Under the pieces are notes generated by a model. It saw only the letters and a list, made by a program, of their open reading frames with translations, was not told where the DNA came from and did no database searches. The translations under genes and the position numbers were made by a program. 64,000 nucleotides of DNA, taken from the NCBI GenBank assembly GCA_029266615.1, contig JAQSWN010000056.1, forward strand, positions 1 to 64,000. Direction: 5' to 3'. Shown one piece after another: positions 52,781 through 61,519 of the stretch (its first letter is position 1; every line of letters begins with the position of its first letter). The DNA is from Polyangiaceae bacterium (GTDB lineage Bacteria; Myxococcota_A; Polyangia; Polyangiales; Polyangiaceae).

Positions 52781-54397
52781 ATGATGGGACACGGCCAAAC
52801 ACGGCGAAATTCAAAGAGAATGATGCGCGGACGTCTCCTACCTACTTTCGTCCTGCTCGGCGCCCTCGCTGCGACGAGCACCGGATGCCGAACTGACAGC
52901 GACAACATTCAAGCTTGGGCGAGCAAGAGTCAGGGGCCGCGCAAGCTCGTCGCGGTCCTGACGCACGACAAGTACCCGATGGAGCTGCGCATCGAAGCGG
53001 CGCTCACGCTCATCGGAATGAAGCCACGCGGAGGTCGCCGTATCGGCATTCAAGGGACCGACGAGCAGCCGGGCCTCATCGACGCATTGGCGCAAATGCA
53101 GCCGGCGCAGCGCAGCACGATCGTGTCGCGCCTGGTGCCCAAGCTGCAGGAAGAGATGATGAAGCCGCTGCCCCCCGCCCAAGCGGGTCAAGCGGTCGTC
53201 GATCACAGCATCCCGTACAAGGACGCGGCCTTCGCGCTGCTCACGCACGACGACGGCGCGCTCCTTACGGACGACGCGCTGCGGAAAGGGCTGCGCACGA
53301 CGCTCGCCAACTGGACCGCGACGAACTTCGCCGAGCGCTTGGACGACACCTCGCAAATGTTCGGCATGGAGCAGGTCCTGCGGGAGCTGAAGGCGGACGG
53401 CGTGCGTTCCCTGCCGGACCTGATCGTGCCCGGAGCCAACAAGGTCGACCGCATCTCCGCGATGATCGCGGACTTTGGCGACGAAGCCACGAGGGCCAAG
53501 GCGGGCGAAAAGCTGGTCGGCGTCGCCAAGGAGGTCAACTCCGAGGCGTGGATCAAGCAGAAGGCGCCAGGCGTGGAGGCCGCCAACAAGGCTTCCAAGC
53601 TGAACCCGACGCCGGATCAGTTCAAGGCCCAGCTCGCCAAGTACCAGGACGAAGAGCTGCTGCGCGTCTTCTCCTCCATGAAGAAGGTGGGCGGCAAGCC
53701 GGTCGTCGCGTACTTGCTATCGGTCGCGCAAGACAAGACGCAAGACGAGCGCCGACGCGCCCCCGCGCTGGCCGCGCTCCAGGGTAACCTGGACAAGAAG
53801 GACCCCGCCCACGCCGCCGCGGTGCTGGCCGTCGCCGGCGCCTCGGACACGCCCGACTCGGTGCGCGAGGTCGCATTGGCGCGCGCCGGAGAGCTCCCCC
53901 GCCCCCTCGTCATCGAGAAACTCTACGACCTGTTCAGGGATCCGAACTGGAAGGTGCGCTGGGTCGCGGCCGAGCTGGTCCTCAAGATGAGCGAGACGCC
54001 GCAGCTGCCGGAGTTCTTCTCCCGGCTGGACAAGGCCGAGAACATGGCCATCACCGAGCCGCTGAAATACGGCGCCCTCATCGCCAACATGAAGGGCACG
54101 CCGCCCGCCGCAGAAGTGGCCGAAAAGTACGCCGGCAGCGGACACTCCGTACAGAACCGTCTAACCGCGCTGGGTTACTACTACAACGTCGGAACACAGG
54201 CCGACTTGGCCAAGATCTCGCGCTATGCTGCGGACCGGACCGCGGCGCCGAAGTGCAAGGCCGACGCCAAGGACTGCGACTGGAAATGCGACGTGCAGAC
54301 CGACAAGGGCTCGGAGACGAAAGAGGTGACGACACTCGGCGAGTTCGTCGAGCACTGCGTCAAGCCCGCGATGGAAAAGCGCAAGTCGCTAAAGTAG
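52781..54397 (+). CDS. HEAT-repeat-like lipoprotein
   Basis: 538 residues; ATG 52820 (residue 14) may be the true start and gives a neat signal. The lipobox is ALAATSTGC. The mature protein is helical with HEAT-like pairs: PMELRIEAALTLIGMK, DSVREVALARAGELPRPLVI, DPNWKVRWVAAELVLKMSE. A short Cys-rich tail (KCKADAKDCDWKCDV) is unusual. Likely a scaffold in the periplasm. It is followed 8 bp later by the FHA gene. The 52546-52780 gap is a divergent promoter region. Confidence 0.72.
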   Translation: MMGHGQTRRNSKRMMRGRLLPTFVLLGALAATSTGCRTDSDNIQAWASKSQGPRKLVAVLTHDKYPMELRIEAALTLIGMKPRGGRRIGIQGTDEQPGLIDALAQMQPAQRSTIVSRLVPKLQEEMMKPLPPAQAGQAVVDHSIPYKDAAFALLTHDDGALLTDDALRKGLRTTLANWTATNFAERLDDTSQMFGMEQVLRELKADGVRSLPDLIVPGANKVDRISAMIADFGDEATRAKAGEKLVGVAKEVNSEAWIKQKAPGVEAANKASKLNPTPDQFKAQLAKYQDEELLRVFSSMKKVGGKPVVAYLLSVAQDKTQDERRRAPALAALQGNLDKKDPAHAAAVLAVAGASDTPDSVREVALARAGELPRPLVIEKLYDLFRDPNWKVRWVAAELVLKMSETPQLPEFFSRLDKAENMAITEPLKYGALIANMKGTPPAAEVAEKYAGSGHSVQNRLTALGYYYNVGTQADLAKISRYAADRTAAPKCKADAKDCDWKCDVQTDKGSETKEVTTLGEFVEHCVKPAMEKRKSLK

Positions 54398-54404
54398 AAG
54401 ACCG

Positions 54405-55226
54405 ATGACGGCGGATACGAACAAGAAGACTCAGCGCACGTTCCAGTGCAAAGACGCCCTGTGGCAGAAGTTCGAACAGATGGCCCGCGAGCTCGAATGC
54501 TCGGTGGACTACCTGGTGAACGACGCCATGAAGCAGTACGCGCGTCAGCGCGGCTACGGCGCGGCGGCCGGCTCGCCGTCGATCCCGCCGCCGATGGCGT
54601 CGCCGCCGTCCTCGGCTCCCGCGCCGAGCCCGACGGGGCTTGCGCCCTCCGCGCCGGTGCCGCCACCGCCTGCGCCCACCAAGGTCGCGCCTCCGCCGCC
54701 GGCGCCGGGTAAGCGACCCGTCGCACCGCCGCCGGTTCCGGCGGCTCCTCCGCCCGCCGCAGCCGCGCTCGCGCCACCGCCCCTGCCGCCGCCGGGTGGC
54801 TCCGCGCTACCGGCGCCGACGCGACGCGCTCCGGGGCCGCCTCCGCCCCCCATGCCCAGCGGCGGTGCGCGCAGCATGCCGCCACCTCCGCCACCGCCGC
54901 CCCCTCGAGGCGCGGTCGCACCGGCTCCGACTCAAGGCGCCGCGGGCGCGAAGCTCACCATCAGCTACCAGGGTGAGACGTTTCCGGTCACCAAAGACCG
55001 TTTCATCATCGGCCGCGGTAAGCAGTCGAGCGACCTGACCATCAAGGACCCGAACGTTTCGCGCCAACACGCGATGATCGAGTTCTCGAACGGCCAGTAC
55101 TACATCGTAGACATGGGCTCGACCAACGGCGTCGAGTACAACGGGCAGCGCGTGCAGCGCAAAGTCATCTCCGAAGGTGACTCCTTCCGCGTCTGCGACC
55201 ACGAGCTGACCTTCAGCTTTAGCTGA
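54405..55226 (+). CDS. FHA-domain protein with N-terminal ribbon-helix-helix-like part
   Basis: 273 residues. Residues ~10-50 (RTFQCKDALWQKFEQMAREL, VDYLVNDAMKQYARQ) look like a ribbon-helix-helix DNA-binding unit. A 120-residue Pro/Ala linker follows. The FHA domain (~185-273) has FIIGRGKQSSDLTIKD, VSRQHAMIEF and IVDMGSTNGVEYNGQRV, which keep the phosphothreonine-binding Arg, Ser, His and Asn. It may link Ser/Thr kinase signals to DNA. Close spacing suggests an operon with the genes on both sides. Confidence 0.85.
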   Translation: MTADTNKKTQRTFQCKDALWQKFEQMARELECSVDYLVNDAMKQYARQRGYGAAAGSPSIPPPMASPPSSAPAPSPTGLAPSAPVPPPPAPTKVAPPPPAPGKRPVAPPPVPAAPPPAAAALAPPPLPPPGGSALPAPTRRAPGPPPPPMPSGGARSMPPPPPPPPPRGAVAPAPTQGAAGAKLTISYQGETFPVTKDRFIIGRGKQSSDLTIKDPNVSRQHAMIEFSNGQYYIVDMGSTNGVEYNGQRVQRKVISEGDSFRVCDHELTFSFS

Positions 55227-55232
55227 GGCGCC

Positions 55233-56456
55233 TTGCGCTGGGCGTCACTGGCGTTCGGGCTGCTCGCGACCGTGAGCGGCGCCCCCGCCACGCGCGCGGC
55301 GCCCGACCAGCTCGAGGGCGTGCGCAGCGTGCTCGTGCTGCGCCGCGACGAGCCTCTCTTTACCGAGCCCAACAAGGGCGCCGCGCGGCGAGGAGCGGCC
55401 GAGCGCGGCGCAACCCTGCCCGTGTTCGACCTCGCGCGCGGCGGCGGCTGCAGCGCGCGCTGGTTCTCAGTCGGCCCGCTCGCCTGGATTTGCGAAGAGG
55501 GCGCGGAAGCTTCGGGCGCGACCCCACCTCCGGAACACACCCGGGAGCCGAGCGCGGACGGCTTGCCCCACGCTTACTACTTCGTGGGGCCGGACGGCTC
55601 CTTCGGCTACGGCGACTTGCTGGTCGCGGAGGAAGGCGTACCGGAGACGCAATTCCTCAAGGGCTTCGGGGTCGCGCTCACGCGTGAGGGGCAAAAGCCG
55701 GGCGGCGAGCGCTACGGTCTTTCCACCCACGGCTACTGGATTCCGCTGCGCGACTTGCGACGCGTGACGCCGCCGCTCTTCCGCGGTGCTCCGCTCGAGA
55801 GCGGCCTCAACGTGGGGTGGGTCAACGTCGAGAAGTCTCATTTTCGAAAGACGCCCGGCGGTCCCCCGACGCGGGACGTGGTGCCGCGGCAGACTCGTCT
55901 CACGGTGCTGGAGACACGGGAGAGCGCCGGGAAGAGGTGGCTGCGTGTTGGCGAGAACGAGTGGCTGCCTCAGAGCGACGTGAGCTCCCCCACGCCCGCG
56001 CCCAAGCCGCCCGAGGTGAAGGCCGGTGAGCGCTGGTTCGACGTGGAGCTCGCGACGCAGACCCTCACCGCGTACGTCGGAGACCGACCAGTGTTCGCGA
56101 CGCTCGTCTCGACTGGCCGGGGACCGCAGGGCTCCGTGCTCGCCACGCCGAAGGGTGTTCACCGCATTTGGGTGAAGCTCGCCCGAAGCGACATGGACAA
56201 CCTGGAGAACCTCGAGGCGAGCGAGACCTACGCCATTCAGGCCGTCCCTTGGGTGATGTACTTTCAGAAGGGCTACGGCCTGCACGGTACCTTCTGGCAC
56301 CGAGCTTTCGGGCGCGTGCAGAGCCATGGCTGCGTGAACCTCAGCCCGGCCGACGCCGAGCGCCTGTTCGAGCTGGCGAGCCCTCGCCTGCCGAGTGGCT
56401 GGACAGCCGTGCTCCCGACGGTCTACGAACAGGGAAGCTTGGTGCGGGTCCGGTAG
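55233..56456 (+). CDS. L,D-transpeptidase (YkuD)
   Basis: 407 residues from a TTG only 6 bp after the FHA stop. A signal (LAFGLLATVSGAPATRA) is followed by an SH3-like N-terminal region. The YkuD domain is at ~270-400: WFDVELATQTLTAYVGD, HGTFWHRAFGRVQSHGCVNL, with the catalytic Cys in SHGCVNL. It makes 3-3 peptidoglycan cross-links or attaches proteins to the wall. TTG start fits the gene coupling. Confidence 0.9.
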   Translation: MRWASLAFGLLATVSGAPATRAAPDQLEGVRSVLVLRRDEPLFTEPNKGAARRGAAERGATLPVFDLARGGGCSARWFSVGPLAWICEEGAEASGATPPPEHTREPSADGLPHAYYFVGPDGSFGYGDLLVAEEGVPETQFLKGFGVALTREGQKPGGERYGLSTHGYWIPLRDLRRVTPPLFRGAPLESGLNVGWVNVEKSHFRKTPGGPPTRDVVPRQTRLTVLETRESAGKRWLRVGENEWLPQSDVSSPTPAPKPPEVKAGERWFDVELATQTLTAYVGDRPVFATLVSTGRGPQGSVLATPKGVHRIWVKLARSDMDNLENLEASETYAIQAVPWVMYFQKGYGLHGTFWHRAFGRVQSHGCVNLSPADAERLFELASPRLPSGWTAVLPTVYEQGSLVRVR

Positions 56457-56496
56457 TAGAACTCCGGGCGCCCCGCCACCCCCTCGGAGAAAACGG

Positions 56497-56943
56497 ATGG
56501 AGCTCAAAATCGGTCGCGACACCCTGCTCGCCATTGCCGCCATCGCTTGGGCCGACGGCTCGATCGATCCGCGCGAGGCGGAAGCGCTGCGCCAAGCGAG
56601 CCAGCACTTGGAGGTCCAGGGTCAAGACCTCACGGACGTGGAGCGCGCGATGCAGACCCGCGTCGGGCTGGACGAGGTGGAGACGGTGCGCATGAACCGG
56701 CTCACGCGGCTCTTCACCTACGCCGCCTGCTATTGGATGGCGGGGGTGGACGGCGCCGCGTCCGCGGAGGAGAGCTCGCTGTTGCAGCTGCTCGGGGACC
56801 GCTTGGGCTTGTCTCGTGTCTCGCGCGAACGGGCACAGAACGCCGTCCGCGGCATCGCGCAGCGCTCGGCGACGAGCCCGTTCGATTTGCTGGAGCTGCG
56901 CTCGCGACTATCCGCCGGGCTGAGCCAAATCGGCGACGAGTGA
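56497..56943 (+). CDS. TerB-like domain protein
   Basis: 148 residues from ATG 56497 (MELKIGRDTLLAIAAIAWAD). The TerB/DjlA-like pattern AIAWADGSIDPREAEALRQA and AGVDGAASAEESSLLQLLGD carries two acidic DG segments that could bind metal. It is soluble and helical. The gene follows the transpeptidase by 40 bp. Role unknown. Confidence 0.75.
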   Translation: MELKIGRDTLLAIAAIAWADGSIDPREAEALRQASQHLEVQGQDLTDVERAMQTRVGLDEVETVRMNRLTRLFTYAACYWMAGVDGAASAEESSLLQLLGDRLGLSRVSRERAQNAVRGIAQRSATSPFDLLELRSRLSAGLSQIGDE

Positions 56944-56991
56944 AGCTCGTGCCTTCGGCTCAGCCCGCGGGAACGCGGAGCGCTCGCCAGC

Positions 56992-57306
56992 TCAGATCTT
57001 GCCGGTGAGCAAGAAGGCGATGATGAACGCGAAGAGCACGAGCGACTCGATGAGGGCCAGGCCGAGAATCATCGGCGTCTGGATGCGGGGGGCGGCGCCG
57101 GGGTTACGGCTGATGCCCTCGAGCGCGGCCGCAGCCGCACGACCCTGAGCGAGACCGCCGCCGAGCACTGCCAAGCCGATCGCGAGGGCAGCGCCGATCG
57201 CGGCAGCGGAGCTCGCGCCACTCGCCGGTTCGCCCTGAGCGAAGGCCGGGCTGGCGGTGAGGGTGGCGAGGGCAACACTGGCAAGCTTGAGCTTGTTCTT
57301 CGACAT
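56992..57306 (-). CDS. atpE: F-type ATP synthase subunit c
   Basis: 104 residues from ATG 57306. The N-terminus ([20 protein letters not shown]) looks like a signal or extra helix before the normal c-hairpin. Helix 1 is [20 protein letters not shown], the loop is ISRNPGA, and helix 2 is [15 protein letters not shown] with the proton- or ion-carrying Glu. AQG in helix 1 with ES in helix 2 resembles the Na-binding set of some synthases, but other ligands are absent. It is downstream of atpB (183 bp). Confidence 0.92.
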   Translation of the reverse strand: MSKNKLKLASVALATLTASPAFAQGEPASGASSAAAIGAALAIGLAVLGGGLAQGRAAAAALEGISRNPGAAPRIQTPMILGLALIESLVLFAFIIAFLLTGKI

Positions 57307-57489
57307 AAAAGGACTCCTTGTACTCCGCGTGGCGCTGGTTGCGCCGAAGACCAACCGTGCGACGCACGGGGGTAATTTCGCGACCCGCTCTTAGTTCGTT
57401 TTCGTTCCCCGTGCCACTCGTTTTTGGGGAGTAGGCACTTTCGACGTCGAGCGGGTCATTCTGTTTCCGAGCTGATTGAAAGCCGAGCG

Positions 57490-58278
57490 TCAGTGATGCG
57501 CGTGACCGGGGCCGTGCGCCTCATGCTCGGTCGCAAGGCCGATGTAAATGCAGGTCAGCATCGTGAAGACCAACGTCTGAATCAGCACGACGAGGCAGCC
57601 CAGGATCATGAGCGGGATCGGCACGAATAGTGCCACCAGCGACATGAACAGGCCGAGCATCAAGTGGTCCGCGGCCATGTTCACCATGAGGCGCACGGCC
57701 AACGTGACCGGGCGCACGCAAAGCGAGATGACTTCGATCGGAAACATCAACGGGGCGAGGTACCAGGCCGGGCCGGCGAGGTGCTTCACGTAGCCGAAGC
57801 CGTTGGTCATGATGCCGTAGGCGTTGAACAGCACGAACACCACGAGGGCACTGCCGAGGGTGATGTTCAAGCTGCTGGTCGCCACCGGCATGCCGGGGAT
57901 GAGCGCCATGACGTTGCCGAAGAACACGAACAGCGCCGCGGTGCCGATGAGCGGGAAGTACTTTTTTGCGCGCTCCGCATCCATCACGTTCTTCGCCAGG
58001 TCGTAGAAGTAGGCGAGGAACGCCTCCATGAACGTGCGCAGCGTGAGCTTGTCTTCCGGAATGATGGCCTCTTCCGTCTTGTCGAGGCGAGACCGAGTGC
58101 GCGCGCCCATGAGCAAGATGAGCACGGTGATGAACAGCGACGCGGCGAGCGGCTCGAAGCCGTGCCAAGTCGGCGCTTGCTTACCAACGATACTCTCTCC
58201 GAGCATGTCGGCGTTGTGCTCGAGGGTCTCGCGGAAGTGCGAGAGGATCAGCGTAAGCCAAGAGGAATGTTCGGGCAT
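57490..58278 (-). CDS. atpB: F-type ATP synthase subunit a
   Basis: 262 residues with five to six helices. The essential Arg is in SLCVRPVTLAVRLMVNMAAD. Other conserved parts are YFPLIGTAALFVFFGNVMAL and YIGLATEHE near the end. It forms the ion half-channels against the c-ring. The gene follows directly on the atpI-like gene. The rest of the ATP synthase genes are not in this window. Confidence 0.94.
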   Translation of the reverse strand: MPEHSSWLTLILSHFRETLEHNADMLGESIVGKQAPTWHGFEPLAASLFITVLILLMGARTRSRLDKTEEAIIPEDKLTLRTFMEAFLAYFYDLAKNVMDAERAKKYFPLIGTAALFVFFGNVMALIPGMPVATSSLNITLGSALVVFVLFNAYGIMTNGFGYVKHLAGPAWYLAPLMFPIEVISLCVRPVTLAVRLMVNMAADHLMLGLFMSLVALFVPIPLMILGCLVVLIQTLVFTMLTCIYIGLATEHEAHGPGHAHH

Positions 58279-58722
58279 CTATCGACCTTTGAGGTTTCCG
58301 TCGCGAGCAATTGGGCTGGAATCAGGCTCGATTCCGCCTTGAACTTCGGGTGAGGTAGCGACGCGCGGGCGACCGCCGCCGAGCTGCGCGAACACGATGC
58401 CGACCGGCAACGCCACGTAGCCAACCGCCAACGGCACGACCGCGGCGACCTCGAACTTGAGCACGAGCGCGACCAGCGCCAGCAAGCCGAACAGCTTGAA
58501 CGCGGCCAGCAGCACCCACGGCAGCCCCGCCCCGTTCATGAACGCGCGCACGATTCGCGCGAGCGCCCACAGGTTGAAGGCGGCCACGAACCCGCCGATC
58601 GCGACGCCGAGCACCGCGCCCTGACCGAGCACGAACGGCGAAAGGGCCGTGAACACCGCCGCGGTGATGACCACCGCCCACAGCGCTGCGCGGAGGCCGC
58701 TATCTTCATCCGTTCGGGGCAT
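58279..58722 (-). CDS. AtpI-like ATP synthase assembly protein
   Basis: 147 residues from ATG 58722. Four helices: ALWAVVITAAVFTALSPFVL, AVLGVAIGGFVAAFNLWALA, LPWVLLAAFKLFGLLALVAL and VVPLAVGYVALPVGIVFAQL. Position ahead of atpB and overlap with the AtpZ-like gene (17 bp) fit AtpI (c-ring assembly or Mg uptake). Sequence match is loose. Confidence 0.75.
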   Translation of the reverse strand: MPRTDEDSGLRAALWAVVITAAVFTALSPFVLGQGAVLGVAIGGFVAAFNLWALARIVRAFMNGAGLPWVLLAAFKLFGLLALVALVLKFEVAAVVPLAVGYVALPVGIVFAQLGGGRPRVATSPEVQGGIEPDSSPIARDGNLKGR

Positions 58723-59053
58723 CGTCGTCGTATTTCTGCCGGGCTTCTTGGTCGCGCCGTTCCGCCTCTTCGGCGTCTCGGTTCGACTTTCGCACCGCTC
58801 GATAGATGGCGCGCCCCGCGGCCGCAAGTCCGTAAGCGAAGCCAACCCAAGTCAGCACGCCGCCGGTGTTCAGCTTCTTGTCCAACCACTGGCCGCCGAA
58901 CAGGCCGACGCACACGCTGAGCGCGATCTCCATGCCCAGGGTCCCGTAGGTCCCGAGGGCTTTCCAGTCTTGCTGCACGGCCGGCGGTTTGATGGTGACT
59001 CTCGAAGCAGCGCCGAGGGGGGCGCTAGCGCGGCGGGCAGTAGCACGCTGCAT
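58706..59053 (-). CDS. AtpZ-like ATP synthase-associated protein
   Basis: 115 residues from ATG 59053. Two helices, LGMEIALSVCVGLFGGQWLD and WVGFAYGLAAAGRAIYRAV, match the AtpZ/AtpI subunit family (GGQWLD is typical). The C-terminus is charged. It is the first gene of the F0 operon. It diverges from the gene at 59071 with only 17 bp between the start codons. Confidence 0.75.
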   Translation of the reverse strand: MQRATARRASAPLGAASRVTIKPPAVQQDWKALGTYGTLGMEIALSVCVGLFGGQWLDKKLNTGGVLTWVGFAYGLAAAGRAIYRAVRKSNRDAEEAERRDQEARQKYDDDAPNG

Positions 59054-59070
59054 GCTATGGTCCAGCTCGG

Positions 59071-60000
59071 ATGAAGCGCGTTGCCGTTCTTCTGGGCGTG
59101 GCTGCGGCCGTGCTGCCGCACGCCGCTCGGGCTCAGCTTCCTTTGACACCGGCCGCAGAGAGCTCGTCGCCGCCAAGCGACGCTCCTTCGCCCGGCCCTG
59201 CGACCTCGCCGCCAGCTGGCGTGCAGGCTCCCCCGGGCGATCAGTACTTCGTGGAGCCGGCCCCGACCGCAACGGAGCCGCCGGCCGCAACGGAGCCGCC
59301 GCCCTTCGAGCCACCACCGCCGGGGGGCTATTTCGAGCCACCACCGCCTCCGCAGGTTCGTCACCTCGCCCCCCTCCGCTCGCTGTACGTGGGCGTGCGG
59401 CTCGGCTGGTTTTTCCCGTTCGGCAACGCTTGGGCGCGCGCTCGTCCCATCTCCGCGAACGGGACCTCCGGCTACGTGCTGGAAGGCGTGCCGTGGCGAG
59501 ACTACGCGACGTCGGGGCCCATGCTCGAGCTGAACGCGGGGGTGCGCTTGTCGCGCTCGTACGCTTTGTTCGCGCTCTGGGAGCGCGCCCAGCTCGGCTC
59601 CGGCAACGACACCACGGAAGGTGAGCCCGACGGCGCCGAGACTGACTTTTGGGCGGCGGGGCTGCGCGCCTCCTCCAACCCGGACGGGCTCGGCTTCGTC
59701 ACGGAAGTGGCGGTCGGCTACCGCCGTGCGCGTAGCTTCTACGAGAACGGCGTGGAGGTGCAGTTCACGGACGCGCCGTTCGAAGCGCGCCTCGGGTTGG
59801 GCGCAGAGCTGCGTACCAGCCGCTTGGCGACGTGGTCCGGCCTGGTCACGGTGGGTGTCGGTGGCTTCGGAGAGGTGCGCACGGTTGCGCCTAACGGCAG
59901 CGCCCTACCGAAGAATCGCCCGGAAGACACCGGCGACGGTCACGCTTGGGCGACGCTCAACATTGGCGGGCACTTCGACTTCTTCCCCACCGACGACTGA
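59071..60000 (+). CDS. Outer-membrane protein with Pro-rich N-terminus
   Basis: 309 residues. Signal (VLLGVAAAVLPHAARA), Pro/Ala/Ser-rich linker to ~95, then barrel strands: LYVGVRLGWFFPFGNAW, LELNAGVRLSRSYALFALWE, GFVTEVAVGYRRARSFY, LATWSGLVTVGVGGFGEV and ATLNIGGHFDFF. Ends in an aromatic strand. Linker may cross or bind peptidoglycan. Function unknown. Confidence 0.75.
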   Translation: MKRVAVLLGVAAAVLPHAARAQLPLTPAAESSSPPSDAPSPGPATSPPAGVQAPPGDQYFVEPAPTATEPPAATEPPPFEPPPPGGYFEPPPPPQVRHLAPLRSLYVGVRLGWFFPFGNAWARARPISANGTSGYVLEGVPWRDYATSGPMLELNAGVRLSRSYALFALWERAQLGSGNDTTEGEPDGAETDFWAAGLRASSNPDGLGFVTEVAVGYRRARSFYENGVEVQFTDAPFEARLGLGAELRTSRLATWSGLVTVGVGGFGEVRTVAPNGSALPKNRPEDTGDGHAWATLNIGGHFDFFPTDD

Positions 60001-60001
60001 A

Positions 60002-61519
60002 TCACGCGCCGGCGAGGTGGAGCACGATGCGCGTGCCGCGCGGCTGGCGCGGCTCCACCCGAATGCCGCCCCCGTGGGCTTCTGCGATCTGCCGAGTGAT
60101 GGCTAGGCCCAAGCCCGTGCCGTGCTGCTTGGTCGTGAAGAAAGGCTCGAAGAGGCGCTCGCGCGTCGTAGACGGCATCCCCACCCCTTCGTCGTCCACG
60201 ATGAGATCCAACCCGCCGTTGCTGCGGATGACGCGCACCACGACGCGCCCCCCGCTCGGCATCGCCTCCCGCGCGTTGCGCAGCAGATTGAGCAGCGCCT
60301 GCCGCACTTGAGCTTCGTCCATGGGGAGCATGAGCTCGGCCGCTTCCGGCTCGATGGCGAGCTCTAGCTGCACCCCCGCCTGCGACAGCTCGCGCCGCAC
60401 GAACTCGCACGCCTCCTCCACGATCTCTACGAGCTTCTCGGGCTGCTTCGGCTGGGGGCGCTGCCGCGCAACGGACAGGTACTGTTCGCTCAGCGCCGAG
60501 AGCCGCTCCACCTCGGCTTTGATGGCGCGCAGCAAGTTGTGCGCCTCGTCTGCGGAAGCCGGCACCTCCTCCTCGAGCAGCTCCAAATTCAAGGCGAGAG
60601 AAGAGAGTGGGTTTCGGATCTCGTGCGTCACGTGCGCGGCCATTTTGCCGATGGTGGCAAGGCGCTCCGAGGACAAGAGCTGCTCGTTGGCCCGCGCGAT
60701 GGCGCTCACCATGCTCTCGAACGTCGCCGCCAGCTCGCCTATTTCGTCGTTGGAGACGACCGCCGTCCGCGGCTTCAAGTCACCTCGCGCCACCGCCTTG
60801 GCTCGCTCGGTGACCAAGCCGAGCGGCAAGAGCATGCGCCGCGCGTACACGGCCATCGCCGCGCCCGTCAGCAGCGTGGCGAGCGTGAGCAACACCAAGA
60901 GCCAAGACGCAATGCGCTCTCGGCTGCGCGCTTGCGCCACCAAGCCGTCCACGCTCCGCTCCACGTGCTGCTCGATTTTGGCCAGGCGCTGGCTCTCGTC
61001 CACGCCGCGCGTGACGAGCTCGTCGCGGAGCCGCTCGGCTTGCGCGGGGTCCCGCCGATCCATCGCTTCGAACAGCCGCTCCAGGCGCTCGTCGTCGGTG
61101 GCGACGAAACGCTCCGCGTCGTCCAGCTCGCGCAGCAGCTCGCGGCCGATGGCGCGTGACTCCGCGTCGGTTCGGTCCAAAAAGGCACTCGAAACGGCGG
61201 TGCGGGCTCGGTTGAAGAGCCGGGGCCGCTCCACCGAACGCGCGGCCCGGAACCAATTTCGAATATCCACCGGGTTCTTGGCGCTCGTGCTGTGGTTCAG
61301 CTGGGTGTTCCACGTGTCTTGCCGGGCGACGACGTCACGCAGCGCGAGCGCGAGCGGGAAGTAGCGTGACCGCATCAGGTTCGCTTCCTCCACCGCTTCA
61401 CGCTGCGCGAACACCGAGAAGCCGGCGGCGGCCGCGAAGGCCACGACCACCACGACGAACGAAGCAAACACGCGCGCGGCCACGGGCCTGCGCTTGCGCG
61501 TCGATCCGGAGTCAGTCAT
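60002..61519 (-). CDS. Sensor histidine kinase with HAMP domain
   Basis: 505 residues. Two helices (VFASFVVVVVAFAAAAGFSV and LLVLLTLATLLTGAAMAV) frame a periplasmic helical sensor (~45-200). HAMP is at ~225-280. The kinase has H-box HVTHEIRNPLSSLALNLELL, N-box NLLRNAREAMP, G1 DDEGVGMP, F FEPFFTTK and G2 GTGLGLA. No receiver is next to it. It overlaps the Fe-S protein gene by 8 bp, so the two are coupled. Confidence 0.93.
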   Translation of the reverse strand: MTDSGSTRKRRPVAARVFASFVVVVVAFAAAAGFSVFAQREAVEEANLMRSRYFPLALALRDVVARQDTWNTQLNHSTSAKNPVDIRNWFRAARSVERPRLFNRARTAVSSAFLDRTDAESRAIGRELLRELDDAERFVATDDERLERLFEAMDRRDPAQAERLRDELVTRGVDESQRLAKIEQHVERSVDGLVAQARSRERIASWLLVLLTLATLLTGAAMAVYARRMLLPLGLVTERAKAVARGDLKPRTAVVSNDEIGELAATFESMVSAIARANEQLLSSERLATIGKMAAHVTHEIRNPLSSLALNLELLEEEVPASADEAHNLLRAIKAEVERLSALSEQYLSVARQRPQPKQPEKLVEIVEEACEFVRRELSQAGVQLELAIEPEAAELMLPMDEAQVRQALLNLLRNAREAMPSGGRVVVRVIRSNGGLDLIVDDEGVGMPSTTRERLFEPFFTTKQHGTGLGLAITRQIAEAHGGGIRVEPRQPRGTRIVLHLAGA

